From contig NZ_JBEYUH010000006.1 in NCBI RefSeq assembly GCF_040643435.1, positions 62,001-126,000 of the forward strand: DNA of 64,000 nucleotides, given 5' to 3'. Within the stretch, counting starts at the first letter, position 1; each line of letters opens with the position of its first letter. The notes under the pieces are model-generated. The model had not been told where the DNA came from, ran no database searches, and worked only from the letters and a program-made list of their open reading frames with translations. This document shows, piece by piece, positions 7,593-16,489 of the stretch. Position numbers and translations under genes: made by a program. Source of the stretch: Rhodococcus sp040643435 (GTDB taxonomy: Bacteria > Actinomycetota > Actinomycetes > Mycobacteriales > Mycobacteriaceae).

Positions 7593-9092
7593 ATGTCAGT
7601 GCAGGAGAACGGGGCGACCGCTGTAGCCGATGGTGCGGGCACCGGTGACGTGACGAAACGCCTGCTCATCGACGGGCAGCTGGTCACGGCCGAGCGCAGT
7701 TTCGCCTCCTACAACCCGGCCACGGGAGAGGTGGTCGGTCACGCCCCCGACGCCGGTATCGAGGAAGCGGAGGCCGCGATCCGCGCAGCGCGACGCGCCT
7801 TCGACACGACCGACTGGTCCACGAACGTCGAGTTCCGGGCCAAGTGCCTCGACCAGCTCTACCAGGCCCTGCGCGACAACATCGAGGAGCTCCGCGAGCT
7901 GACCATTGCGGAGGTGGGTGCGCCGCGGATTCTCACCTACGGCAACCAGCTCGACGCCCCGATCGAGATCGTGAAGTACTACGCGGATCTGCTGCGCAAG
8001 ACCGAATTCACGGAGGACCTCGGCGACGTCGAGTTCCGGGGGCAGCCCCACCGCCGCTGGGTGGAGAAGGAAGCGGCCGGCGTGGTCGCCGCGATCGTCG
8101 CCTACAACTACCCGACGCAGCTGGCGATGGCCAAGCTGCCGGCCGCTCTCGCCGCCGGCTGCACGATCGTGCTCAAGGGTGCGCCCGACACCCCGCTCGT
8201 GACGCAGGCCCTGGCCGAGGTGATCGCCGAGCACACCGACATCCCCGCCGGCGTCGTCAACATCATCTCGTCGTCACAGGTCGCTCCCGGGGAACTCATG
8301 ACGACCCATCCCGACGTCGACGTGGTCACCTTCACCGGGTCCACACCCGTGGGCAAGAAGATCATGGCCGCGGCAGCGGACTCGCTCAAGAAGGTCTTCC
8401 TCGAGCTCGGCGGCAAGTCGGCCCTCATCGTCCTCGACGACGCCGACTTCTCCACCGCCGCTCAATTCGCCGCATTCAGCATCTGCTCGCACGCCGGGCA
8501 GGGATGCGCGCTGACCACGCGTCTGCTCGTCCCCCGCGACAAGCACGACGAGATCGTCGCGCTGGTCGCGGCGATGATGCAGAACGTACCTTTCGGTGAT
8601 CCGTCGAACCCGAAGATGTACATGGGTCCGGTCATCAGCGAGAAGCAGCGCGACAAGATCCACGCCATGGTCGAACGCGCCGTTGCCGACGGCGCCACCC
8701 TCGCGACCGGAGGCGAGAAGGTCGACCCGGGCTGGTTCTACAAGCCCACCCTGCTCGCCAACGTCGATCCTGACAGCGAGATCGCGCAGGAAGAGGTATT
8801 CGGTCCGGTCCTCGCCGTGATTCCGTTCGACGACGACGACGATGCCGTGCGCATCGCCAACAACTCCAAGTACGGACTGTCGGGCGGAGTTCTCACCGCC
8901 GACGAGGAGCGTGGCATCGCGATCGGCCGTCGTATCCGCACCGGCACCTTCTCGGTCAACGGCGGCAACTACTTCAGCCCCGACGTTCCGTTCGGTGGCT
9001 ACAAGCAGTCCGGAATCGGCCGCGAGATGGGCAGGGCCGGCCTCGAAGAGTTCCAGCAGCTCAAGGCATTCTCGAAGGTGGTGACCTCGTGA
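7593..9092 (+). CDS. NAD(P)-dependent aldehyde dehydrogenase
   Basis: A 499-residue aldehyde dehydrogenase superfamily enzyme with FLELGGKSA (general base Glu near 271) and HAGQGCALTTR (catalytic Cys at 305). The length is normal for the family. AGGAGA precedes the ATG. It is the first gene of the rightward operon, divergent from the dioxygenase/P450 operon across about 210 bp, and would oxidise the aldehyde formed from the P450/SDR alcohol to the acid. The substrate class is not resolvable from motifs. Its stop overlaps the next start as GTGA. Confidence 0.95.
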   Translation: MSVQENGATAVADGAGTGDVTKRLLIDGQLVTAERSFASYNPATGEVVGHAPDAGIEEAEAAIRAARRAFDTTDWSTNVEFRAKCLDQLYQALRDNIEELRELTIAEVGAPRILTYGNQLDAPIEIVKYYADLLRKTEFTEDLGDVEFRGQPHRRWVEKEAAGVVAAIVAYNYPTQLAMAKLPAALAAGCTIVLKGAPDTPLVTQALAEVIAEHTDIPAGVVNIISSSQVAPGELMTTHPDVDVVTFTGSTPVGKKIMAAAADSLKKVFLELGGKSALIVLDDADFSTAAQFAAFSICSHAGQGCALTTRLLVPRDKHDEIVALVAAMMQNVPFGDPSNPKMYMGPVISEKQRDKIHAMVERAVADGATLATGGEKVDPGWFYKPTLLANVDPDSEIAQEEVFGPVLAVIPFDDDDDAVRIANNSKYGLSGGVLTADEERGIAIGRRIRTGTFSVNGGNYFSPDVPFGGYKQSGIGREMGRAGLEEFQQLKAFSKVVTS

Positions 9093-10294
9093 GGCCTCTC
9101 GAAGGTGTCCGCGTCGTCGAGGTCGCGATGTACGGATTCGTTCCCTCGGCGGGTGCAGTGCTCGCCGAGTGGGGCGCCGATGTCATCAAGATCGAACATG
9201 CGGTGACCGGTGACCCGCAGCGCGGCCTGCGGCAGACAGGAACGTTGCGTGTCGAGGGCGATCCCAATCCCAATGTGGAGCACGCCAATCGGGGCAAGCG
9301 CAGCCTGGGTCTGGATATCTCGATCCCCGAGGGTCGCGAGGTGCTGCTCGAACTCGCTCGCGGCGCCGACGTCTTCCTCACCAGCTTCCTGCCCAAGGTG
9401 CGCACGAAGCTGCAGATCGACGTCGACGACATCCGTGCGGTCAACCCGAAGATCGTCTACGCACGCGGCAGCGCCCTCGGTCCGCGGGGTGTCGAATCCG
9501 GCAAGGGCGGATACGACATGACGGCATTCTGGGCGCGCGCCGGTGTTGCCGCCACGCTCACTCCGCCCGGGGTCGAAGGGATGATCGCCCCTCCCGGACC
9601 GGCCTTCGGCGACACGATCTCCGGTACGAATCTCGCCGGGGGTATCGCAGCAGCGCTGTTCAAGCGCGAACGGACCGGTGAGCCCTCGGTGGTGGACGTC
9701 TCGCTGCTCAGCAGTGGCGTGTGGGCTATGGGCCACACCATCGCGCTGTCCGCACATCTCGGGCAGCACCTGGAGGCTCCGAAGCCCGGTGGCCATGGTG
9801 CCCCGACCAATCCGCTGTCGGGCGTGTACCGCACGGCGGACGGACGCTTCGTCTCGTTCGTCATGTTGCAGCCGGCACGTTTCTGGGCCGACGTGTGCAA
9901 GCACATCGAGCGGCCCGACCTGATCGACGATCCGCGCTTCGCCGACGCCGCGTCGATCGCCGCGAATACGGCGGACGCTGTCGAGATACTCCGCGAGGTC
10001 ATCGGCAGCCGCTCACTCGCCGAATGGACCAAGCGGTTCGGCACGCTCGCCGGGCCGTGGGCGCCGATCCAGGACTCGCTGCAGGTGGTGAGCGATCCAC
10101 AGGTCCGCGACAACGAATACCTGATCAAGGCAGGCGAACTCGAACTCGCCGCCAATCCGGTGCAGTTCGACGTGACTCCGCCGAACACCGGTCCGGCACC
10201 GGAGTTCGCAGCCCAGACCGAGGAGATCCTGCAGGAAATCGGACTGGATTGGGAGCGCATCATCGAACTCAAGACAGCGGGTGCAGTCACCTAG
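9089..10294 (+). CDS. family III CoA-transferase (CaiB/BaiF)
   Basis: A 401-residue CaiB/BaiF-family enzyme. It begins with LEGVRVVEVAMYGFVPSAG and the AEWGADVIKIE strand. The proposed catalytic Asp of the family is in AFGDTISGTNLAGG near 175. The GTG start overlaps the stop of the aldehyde dehydrogenase (GTGA), so the two are translationally coupled. Such enzymes move CoA from an acyl-CoA to a free acid, or racemise 2-methylacyl-CoA. Here it would activate the acid made by the previous enzyme without ATP. The C-terminal part continues normally to AAQTEEILQEIGL. Confidence 0.92.
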   Translation: MRPLEGVRVVEVAMYGFVPSAGAVLAEWGADVIKIEHAVTGDPQRGLRQTGTLRVEGDPNPNVEHANRGKRSLGLDISIPEGREVLLELARGADVFLTSFLPKVRTKLQIDVDDIRAVNPKIVYARGSALGPRGVESGKGGYDMTAFWARAGVAATLTPPGVEGMIAPPGPAFGDTISGTNLAGGIAAALFKRERTGEPSVVDVSLLSSGVWAMGHTIALSAHLGQHLEAPKPGGHGAPTNPLSGVYRTADGRFVSFVMLQPARFWADVCKHIERPDLIDDPRFADAASIAANTADAVEILREVIGSRSLAEWTKRFGTLAGPWAPIQDSLQVVSDPQVRDNEYLIKAGELELAANPVQFDVTPPNTGPAPEFAAQTEEILQEIGLDWERIIELKTAGAVT

Positions 10295-10346
10295 GCAGTG
10301 TTTCGAGAGTCGGCCGGTCGGGCCGCACCCGGTCCAGGGAGGGCTT

Positions 10347-11540
10347 ATGCCATATATCGCATCGATCGGAACGTATCTGCCGTGCTGGGGCGCTCCGAAC
10401 GCCAGAATCGCAGGTGACGACGAGGATGCCGTCACCCTCGCCGTCGAGGCGGGCAGAGCTGCACTGGAAGGCGGAGGGTCGGTCGAGTACGTCGTACTCG
10501 TCGGCCGGGACCTGCCCTTGACGGAGAGCAGCAACGCGGCGGTTCTGCTCGCCGGTCTCGGGCTCGATCCGGAACTCGAGGTCGTCGAGCGTCTCGGCGG
10601 AGCCCCCGCCACACTCGACGCCCTCGGGTCGGCACGGCCGCGCACCCTGGTCATCGGGGTCGACCTGAACACCGCCGGTGCGGCAGCGGCGCTCACCTCC
10701 GATCACGGACTCCAGGTGCGCACCGCCGCGCGGGTGTCCCGCAGCCTCCCGGTCCGCACGCGGAACGATTCCGGCGACATCCACGACTACGGGGACCCGA
10801 GGTTGCTCCGGAAGCGTGGTTATCTCGCCTCGCTCGCGACGGCCTGGGTGGACACCCCGGCCGTCGTGGCAGGCGTTCCCGCGGCCCAGGCAGCCGCACT
10901 CGCTGCCACGCAGAGCACGGAACTGCCGACGACCGGGGCGAGTTCGGCGCTTTTCGCTCTGGCGGCCATGGCGGAGGCGGGGATCACCGGGCCGCTCGTG
11001 GGCATCGAACAGGCCAGCCTGTCCGGTATCACTGTCGTGGGTGGGGTGGCCGAAGTCCGAAGACAGGAGAAACACGCTCGGCCCGTGCCGGATTCGGCCC
11101 GGACGATGCCCGGCGAGATCCCGATCTCCCTGGCAGCCTACGAGCGGGCATTCGAAGCCAAGGTGCGCTGGGAGGGCGGTCGCTTCCTCGACAGCGATCA
11201 GGTCGACTTTCCTCCCCGGTACCGTGTCGGTGAGGACGGCTCGCTCCGGACCGATTACACCTTCGTCGAATTACCGCGTACCGGAACGGTATACACCGAG
11301 GTGACCGTTCACGTCCCCGTTCCGGGCCTGCGGACACCGTATTCACTCGTCGTCGTCGATCTCGACGGTGTGAATGTGCGTGCGCTGGTGCGGGTCACCG
11401 GTGCCGTGGCCGGCAGCGTCGACATCGGTGACCGGGGACGCCTGGTGCTCCGGCGCGTCGCCGTGCGCTCTGGTGTCCCCGACTACGGGTACGCATTCGA
11501 ACCCGATCCGGGATCCGTGGACGAGGAGGAGGCCGCATGA
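10347..11540 (+). CDS. HMG-CoA-synthase-like domain fused to OB-fold (DUF35-like), catalytic and zinc cysteines missing
   Basis: A 397-residue protein. The first about 240 residues resemble an HMG-CoA synthase/ketoacyl synthase core (opening IASIGTYLPCWG), and the last about 120 an OB-fold of DUF35 type. At the place of the nucleophilic Cys the sequence is RLGGAPATLDAL, so the Cys is absent. The zinc-ribbon segment reads DQVDFPPRYRVGEDG with no cysteines. GGGAGGG five nucleotides before ATG 10347 fixes the start. It overlaps the thiolase by ATGA. I infer a non-catalytic partner that docks on or stabilises the thiolase, as DUF35 proteins do for other thiolases. Confidence 0.75.
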   Translation: MPYIASIGTYLPCWGAPNARIAGDDEDAVTLAVEAGRAALEGGGSVEYVVLVGRDLPLTESSNAAVLLAGLGLDPELEVVERLGGAPATLDALGSARPRTLVIGVDLNTAGAAAALTSDHGLQVRTAARVSRSLPVRTRNDSGDIHDYGDPRLLRKRGYLASLATAWVDTPAVVAGVPAAQAAALAATQSTELPTTGASSALFALAAMAEAGITGPLVGIEQASLSGITVVGGVAEVRRQEKHARPVPDSARTMPGEIPISLAAYERAFEAKVRWEGGRFLDSDQVDFPPRYRVGEDGSLRTDYTFVELPRTGTVYTEVTVHVPVPGLRTPYSLVVVDLDGVNVRALVRVTGAVAGSVDIGDRGRLVLRRVAVRSGVPDYGYAFEPDPGSVDEEEAA

Positions 11541-12694
11541 GAAAGGTCGCGATCGTCGGTGCAGGAATGACCCCCTTCGCCGAGCACTTCGCTCTCGGCA
11601 TCAGGGATCTGCTTCCGATGGCGTACTCGGAGTGTGCCGCGAGCGTGGACAAGGGTGTCGGGAAGTCGGACATCGACGCTGCATGGTTCGGGTCGATGGG
11701 AACGACGGACGGGTTCCCGTCCGGGATCCTCGCCGACACTCTGGGCTTGCACGACATCCCGGTCACGCGGGTCGAGAACTCTTGCGCCACAGGACACGAC
11801 GCGATCCGCAACGCCGTCTACGGAATCGCCTCAGGTGCTTGCGACGTCGCGCTCGTCGTGGGAGCCGACAAGCTCCGGGAGACGGCATCGAAGGGGATGC
11901 TCTGGGAGTGGGAATCCATGACGCGAGACATGGCGTGGGATTTCCCCCTCGGGCTCGCGCAGGCCGGCTTCGCCCTGCACATGCGGCGCTACCTGTACGA
12001 GTCACCGGCCACCCGTGAGCACATGGCGATGGTGGCGGTGAAGAACCACCGCAATGCATCGAACAATCCCAAGGCATGTCGCCGATTCGAACTGACGGTG
12101 GAGCAGGTCCTCGCAGCCGACACCGTGGTGACCCCCTTCGGTATCTACGACTGCGCGCCGCAGAGCGACGGCGCGGCTGCGCTGATTCTGGTGGCGGACG
12201 ACGTCGTCGATCGCTACACCGACCGACCAGTGTGGATCCGCGGTACCGGCGTGGGATTCGACGCCGTGATGCATCAGCACAAGAGCGATCTCACCTCGTT
12301 CGCCGCGACCCGCCGGGCGGCGCGGCAGGCGTTCGGCATCGCAGGAATGGCGCCGGCCGATATAGACGTCGCCGAGATCCACGACTACTTCACCGGTATC
12401 GAGATCATCTCGTACGAAGATCTCGGCTTCGCCGAACGCTTCGAGGGTTTCAAACTACTGGAGGCGGGTGTCACCGAGGTAGGAGGAACGTTGCCGGTCA
12501 ATCCCAGTGGTGGTCTCAACACGAAGGGACACCCGCCCGGCGCGACCGGCGTCGCTCAGTGCGTCGAACTGTTCGAACAACTCCGCGGACATGCGGCCAA
12601 TCAGGTCGACGGTGCGCGGACGGGCCTCGCCCACAATGTGGGAGGGCCCACGGCTGTCGCCGCCGTCACGATCCTGGAGGGCCCTGGCGCCTGA
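11537..12694 (+). CDS. thiolase (SCP-x/acetyl-CoA acetyltransferase type)
   Basis: A 385-residue thiolase. The nucleophilic Cys is at 83 in ENSCATG, and the C-terminal NPSGGLNTKGHPPGATG carries the catalytic His near 332. Unlike the fusion at 1583-3283, it keeps classical thiolase residues, so real CoA-dependent C-C cleavage is likely. The ATG overlaps the OB-fold protein stop (ATGA), which suggests a stable complex with it. It is the last gene of the rightward operon and is followed by a terminator-like hairpin. Two thiolase-fold enzymes in one cluster imply two C-C cleavage steps. Confidence 0.93.
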   Translation: MRKVAIVGAGMTPFAEHFALGIRDLLPMAYSECAASVDKGVGKSDIDAAWFGSMGTTDGFPSGILADTLGLHDIPVTRVENSCATGHDAIRNAVYGIASGACDVALVVGADKLRETASKGMLWEWESMTRDMAWDFPLGLAQAGFALHMRRYLYESPATREHMAMVAVKNHRNASNNPKACRRFELTVEQVLAADTVVTPFGIYDCAPQSDGAAALILVADDVVDRYTDRPVWIRGTGVGFDAVMHQHKSDLTSFAATRRAARQAFGIAGMAPADIDVAEIHDYFTGIEIISYEDLGFAERFEGFKLLEAGVTEVGGTLPVNPSGGLNTKGHPPGATGVAQCVELFEQLRGHAANQVDGARTGLAHNVGGPTAVAAVTILEGPGA

Positions 12695-12709
12695 GCCGAA
12701 TACCACGAG

Positions 12710-12740
12710 AACCCGTGCGTCCACGCGACGTGCGGGTTTT
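12710..12740 (+). terminator. probable rho-independent terminator after the thiolase
   Basis: The AACCCG and CGGGTT arms can pair, with an inner GCG/CGC stem, and are followed by TTTTC. It begins 16 bp after the thiolase stop. Confidence 0.5.
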
Positions 12741-12780
12741 CGCCTTCTCGGGGTCCGGTTCCGGGGTTCTTTCGAACAAT

Positions 12781-12816
12781 CTGCAGTACTGCATCCAAAT
12801 ATCCTGCAGCACTGCA
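12781..12816. promoter_or_regulatory. tandem palindromic operator-like sites upstream of the ABC importer
   Basis: CTGCAGTACTGCA at 12781-12793 contains the perfect palindrome TGCAGTACTGCA. CTGCAGCACTGCA at 12804-12816 repeats it with one change. The copies are 23 bp apart, about two helical turns, which suits cooperative binding of a dimeric regulator. They lie 168-203 bp upstream of the first permease start, just before an AT-rich stretch that may hold the promoter. Confidence 0.55.
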
Positions 12817-12859
12817 AGATTGCCGTTCTGTATTCTTAGTAATTTGATTTCTGTTTTCT

Positions 12860-12873
12860 GCAATCCGTATTGC
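12860..12873. promoter_or_regulatory. inverted repeat GCAAT-n4-ATTGC
   Basis: A perfect 5-bp inverted repeat (GCAATCCGTATTGC) directly downstream of the AT-rich segment 12826-12858. It could be a further operator for the ABC operon. It is short enough to be chance. Confidence 0.3.
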
Positions 12874-12983
12874 CGCAGCCACATGCAGGCTCTAATGTGT
12901 GGGGCATCACAGGTAGTGCACTCTGCTCGTGTTCTTCGTCGCCGTGAGTCACGGCCTCGGTAGTACGACGAAAGTTGAGTCGG

Positions 12984-13937
12984 ATGTTTCTCACGATTTC
13001 GAAGAAGGTGGGCCGCAGCCTGCTGGTGGTCCTGTTGGTGACCATCGCGGTCGTCGGTCTGCTCAGTCTCGCCCCCGGATCGGTCGCGCAGGTCATTCTG
13101 GGGGAGAACGCCACGCCCGAAGCGGTCGCGGCAATGAACGCCAAGCTCGGCCTCGACGCGCCGTTCTGGAGCCAGTACTTCGGCTGGCTGTCCGATGCCG
13201 TGCGCGGCGATCTCGGAACATCGCCGCTGACAGGTCAATCGGTCAGCGAAGCCATCGGAGAGCGGCTGCCCGTCACGTTGCAGCTCGCCACGATGGGGCT
13301 GCTGATGGCCCTGCTGATCGCGCTGATCATGGGCGTGATCTCCGCGTCCCGTCCGGGAAGTGCCGTGGACCGCGGCATGAATGCCCTGTCGGCCGTATTC
13401 CTCTCGGTGCCGGCGTTCATCGCCGGCCCTGTCCTGATCTACTTCCTCGCTATCCAGCTCCAGATCTTCCCGGTGATGGGCTGGTCCCGGATCAGTGAGG
13501 GCCTCGGGGACAACCTGCGCAGCGCGCTGCTTCCGGCGCTCGCCATTGCACTGACCGAGATCGCGGCGTTCCACCGCCTGCTCCGTACCGACCTCATCGG
13601 CACTCTGCGCGAGGATTTCATCGCCGCTGCCCGCGCGAAGGGAATGCCCTCGGGATACGTCATGTTCCGGCACGCCCTGCGCCCTTCGTCCTTCTCTCTC
13701 ATCACGGTCGCAGGTATCAACCTCGGACGGCTCATCGGAGGCACGGTGATCGTCGAAACCCTTTTCGGGCTACCTGGCCTCGGTCAGCTCGTCGCCTCGT
13801 CCATCACATCTCGTGACGTGATCATGGTGCAGGGAGTCGTCGTCTTCATCGCGGTCGTCTACGTAGCGGTCAACACGCTCGTCGACCTCAGCTACCAAGT
13901 GATCGACCCCCGGGTCAGGAAGGTGGTCGGAGCATGA
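12984..13937 (+). CDS. ABC transporter permease (DppB/OppB type)
   Basis: A 317-residue inner-membrane permease of the dipeptide/oligopeptide/nickel class. It has an N-terminal membrane helix (SLLVVLLVTIAVVGLLSL), a long extracytoplasmic loop, then five more hydrophobic segments. The EAA loop region around ARAKGMPSGYVMFRHALRP contacts the ATPases. I chose ATG 12984 (GAAAG 9 nt upstream) over a TTG at 12975. It is the first gene of a five-gene importer operon; having the permeases before the binding protein is an unusual order for this family. It ends in an ATGA overlap with the second permease. Confidence 0.93.
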   Translation: MFLTISKKVGRSLLVVLLVTIAVVGLLSLAPGSVAQVILGENATPEAVAAMNAKLGLDAPFWSQYFGWLSDAVRGDLGTSPLTGQSVSEAIGERLPVTLQLATMGLLMALLIALIMGVISASRPGSAVDRGMNALSAVFLSVPAFIAGPVLIYFLAIQLQIFPVMGWSRISEGLGDNLRSALLPALAIALTEIAAFHRLLRTDLIGTLREDFIAAARAKGMPSGYVMFRHALRPSSFSLITVAGINLGRLIGGTVIVETLFGLPGLGQLVASSITSRDVIMVQGVVVFIAVVYVAVNTLVDLSYQVIDPRVRKVVGA

Positions 13938-14836
13938 CGCAGGTCGCGCTCGACAAGAAGGACACCGCGCGGTCGAGCGACCCGGCGGCGTCGAACCTGC
14001 CGAAGGTGCCCGTCGCCCGGAAGGCCCGCTCGGTGCTGGTCTACCTGTCGATCGCGTGGCTGGTGATCATCATCGGGGCTGCGATCACCGCCGGCTTCCT
14101 GCCGCTCGCTCCGTACAACGTCCCGATCGGCCCGCCGCGGACGCCACCGAGCTTCGGCTCGCTCGACACCATTCTGGGGACCGACACCCTGGGTAGATCG
14201 CTGCTTTCCCGGATCGTCCACGGTGCGCAGGTGTCGCTTGTCATCGGCGCCGTCGCCGGCCTGGTGGGTTTCCTGATCGGATCGTGCTTCGGCATGATCG
14301 CCGGCTATTTCGGCAAGCGTGTCGACGCCGTCATCTCGCTCCTGGCCGACGCGATGCTCGCCTTCCCGCCGCTCATCCTGCTGCTGGCGCTCGCCTCGAT
14401 CCTCACACCGAGTGTCGGGACCATCCTGTTGGGCCTCGGCCTGCTGGCGATTCCGTCGTTCGTCCGGCTCGCGCGAGCGAATACGCTGGCGTGGTCTTCG
14501 CGGGAATTCGTCAGGGCTGCAAAGAACATGGGTGCCGGCGACGGTCGAATCCTGTTCCGCGAAATCATGCCGAACGTCCTTGCCCCGCTTGCGTCCTACA
14601 TGCCCATCGTGATCGCGGCATTGATCGTCGCCGAGGGATCGTTGAGTTTCCTGGGCTTGGGTATCCCTCCGCCGCAGCCGAGTTGGGGCGGAATGATCAA
14701 CGACGGCAAGGATGCGATCGCGACGTCCCCGCACCTGGTGTTCGTACCCGCACTGGTCATCTTCTTCACGGTCTTCGCCCTCAACCAGGTCGGTGACCAC
14801 CTTCGCACCAAGTACGACCGCACGCTGCACGACTGA
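13934..14836 (+). CDS. ABC transporter permease (DppC/OppC type)
   Basis: A 300-residue second permease. After a cytoplasmic N-terminus comes a first membrane helix (VLVYLSIAWLVIIIGAAI), then the OppC-type GTDTLGRSLLSRIVHGAQVSL segment and the EAA-like ARNMGAGD-type loop (AAKNMGAGDGRILFREIMPN). It overlaps DppB by ATGA and would form the heterodimeric channel with it. The substrate class of these importers (peptides, nickel-chelates, opines, other small solutes) is not fixed by the permeases. Confidence 0.93.
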   Translation: MTQVALDKKDTARSSDPAASNLPKVPVARKARSVLVYLSIAWLVIIIGAAITAGFLPLAPYNVPIGPPRTPPSFGSLDTILGTDTLGRSLLSRIVHGAQVSLVIGAVAGLVGFLIGSCFGMIAGYFGKRVDAVISLLADAMLAFPPLILLLALASILTPSVGTILLGLGLLAIPSFVRLARANTLAWSSREFVRAAKNMGAGDGRILFREIMPNVLAPLASYMPIVIAALIVAEGSLSFLGLGIPPPQPSWGGMINDGKDAIATSPHLVFVPALVIFFTVFALNQVGDHLRTKYDRTLHD

Positions 14837-14883
14837 TGTGTACCGAGACCGGTTGTACCGCAATCTCCGACGAAAGGTCGACA

Positions 14884-16461
14884 ATGATTCGACGTAGAAG
14901 ACTGTTCGCGGCCGCTGCGGTCGCCTGCTCCGCGGTGCTCGTGCTGGGAGCATGTGGCTCGGGTGGTGCCGACACCGCGTCCGGTCAGGATGCAGCGGTG
15001 GTCGGTGATCCGGTCGCCGGTGGCTCCGCCACCATCCTCCAGGCCGGTGAACCACGTTCCCTCGACCCTGCGGCGCTGTCCAACACCTGGGCTCATCAGC
15101 CCGTCCTGGGCAACGCTCTCTACGGCGAGTTGATCATCACCGACAACGACTCGTTCGACGTCGGATACCGTATGGCAACGGATTTCTCGACCGATGACGG
15201 GGGGAAGACCTTCACCCTCGCACTCCGTCCCGATCTGAAGTTCAGCGATGGGACACCGCTCGACGCCGCGGCGGTGAAGTTCAACTGGGACCGCCTCAAG
15301 GATCCGGCACTCGCCTCGACGACCATTCGGCAGGCCGTTCAGATCGAGTCCACCGAGGTCGTCGACCCTGTCACGTTGCGCGTGACGATGGTCGAGCCCA
15401 ACCCGCAGTTCGCCCAGGCCATCGTCGCGGGTGCACTGAACTGGATCGCGTCACCGGCCGCTCTGGAACAGGGGCAGCAGGCGTTCGACGAGAACCCGGT
15501 CGGCGCGGGGCCGTTCACCCTGGTCAACTGGACCCGTCAGGACTCGATCGAGCTGGAGAAGAACGAGTCCTATTGGGACGCACCGAAGCCCTACCTCGAC
15601 GGACTCACGATCCGGACGGTGGCCGACTACAACCAGCGATTGAATGCAGCCACGACCGGTGCCGCAGACCTGTCCATGGAGTCGAGCTGGACGAGCCTCG
15701 AGCGTGCGGAGTCGGCGGGTCTTGCCACATCGGTGACATCGACCGGCGGTGGACAGTTCGCCGCGATGAACTTCCGCAGGGCGCCCTTCGACGACGAGCG
15801 GGCGCGCCGAGCGGTGTCTCTCGCGGTGGACCTCGATGCTGTGAACACCGTGGTGTACAACGGTCTGGGCGAGGTGCCCCGCACGTTCTTCCCCGAGGAT
15901 TCGCCGTACTACGCCGACATCCCGCTGTCCGAGACGAATACCGAGGAAGCACAGAAGCTGTTCGACGAACTCGCTGCCGAAGGCAAGCCGGTCTCGTTCA
16001 CCTACCTGGCCTACCCGACTGCGGAGGCGCGCTCGCTCGGCGAAGCGATTCAGGCACAGCTCGCTGCCTTCCAGAACGTGGACATGAAAGTTGAGGTGCT
16101 CGACTATCCGACACTCACGGCGCGGGCGGGTGCGCGCGACTTCGACATGATCATCTCCTCGGCGATCACCCAGGACCCCGACTTCCCGCTCTCGATCGCG
16201 TTCAACTCTGCTTCGACGGGCAACTTCACCGGGATCAATGATCCCGAAATCGACGCAGCGCTCGAGCGCGGCAGGTTCGGCGCGACCGTCGAGGAACGCA
16301 AGGAAGCGTACGACGTCGTCCAGCAGCGCCTCGCCGATCAGGTGGTGGGTCTCTGGTACGTCCGGGCCACTCCTGCGGTCGCCTATTCGAAGGATCTGCA
16401 GGGCGTGCAGTTGTACACCCTCGGATCGCCGATGCCGGCCGAATTCTGGATCAGCAACTAG
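14884..16461 (+). CDS. extracellular solute-binding lipoprotein, family 5 (SBP_bac_5)
   Basis: A 525-residue binding protein. The arginine-rich N-terminus and hydrophobic stretch end in the lipobox VLGAC with the lipidated Cys at 24, so it should be anchored outside the membrane. The mature part has the family 5 pattern (EPRSLDPA, KFSDGTPLDAAAVKFNWDR, NPVGAGPF). I chose ATG 14884 with GAAAGG upstream; the reading frame is open back to 14836 but that part has no signal sequence. It supplies substrate to the two permeases before it. Family 5 proteins bind peptides but also many non-peptide ligands, so it may capture the compound the catabolic genes degrade. Confidence 0.94.
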   Translation: MIRRRRLFAAAAVACSAVLVLGACGSGGADTASGQDAAVVGDPVAGGSATILQAGEPRSLDPAALSNTWAHQPVLGNALYGELIITDNDSFDVGYRMATDFSTDDGGKTFTLALRPDLKFSDGTPLDAAAVKFNWDRLKDPALASTTIRQAVQIESTEVVDPVTLRVTMVEPNPQFAQAIVAGALNWIASPAALEQGQQAFDENPVGAGPFTLVNWTRQDSIELEKNESYWDAPKPYLDGLTIRTVADYNQRLNAATTGAADLSMESSWTSLERAESAGLATSVTSTGGGQFAAMNFRRAPFDDERARRAVSLAVDLDAVNTVVYNGLGEVPRTFFPEDSPYYADIPLSETNTEEAQKLFDELAAEGKPVSFTYLAYPTAEARSLGEAIQAQLAAFQNVDMKVEVLDYPTLTARAGARDFDMIISSAITQDPDFPLSIAFNSASTGNFTGINDPEIDAALERGRFGATVEERKEAYDVVQQRLADQVVGLWYVRATPAVAYSKDLQGVQLYTLGSPMPAEFWISN

Positions 16462-16489
16462 CCGACACGACGGAAGGGGCCGGCTCGCC

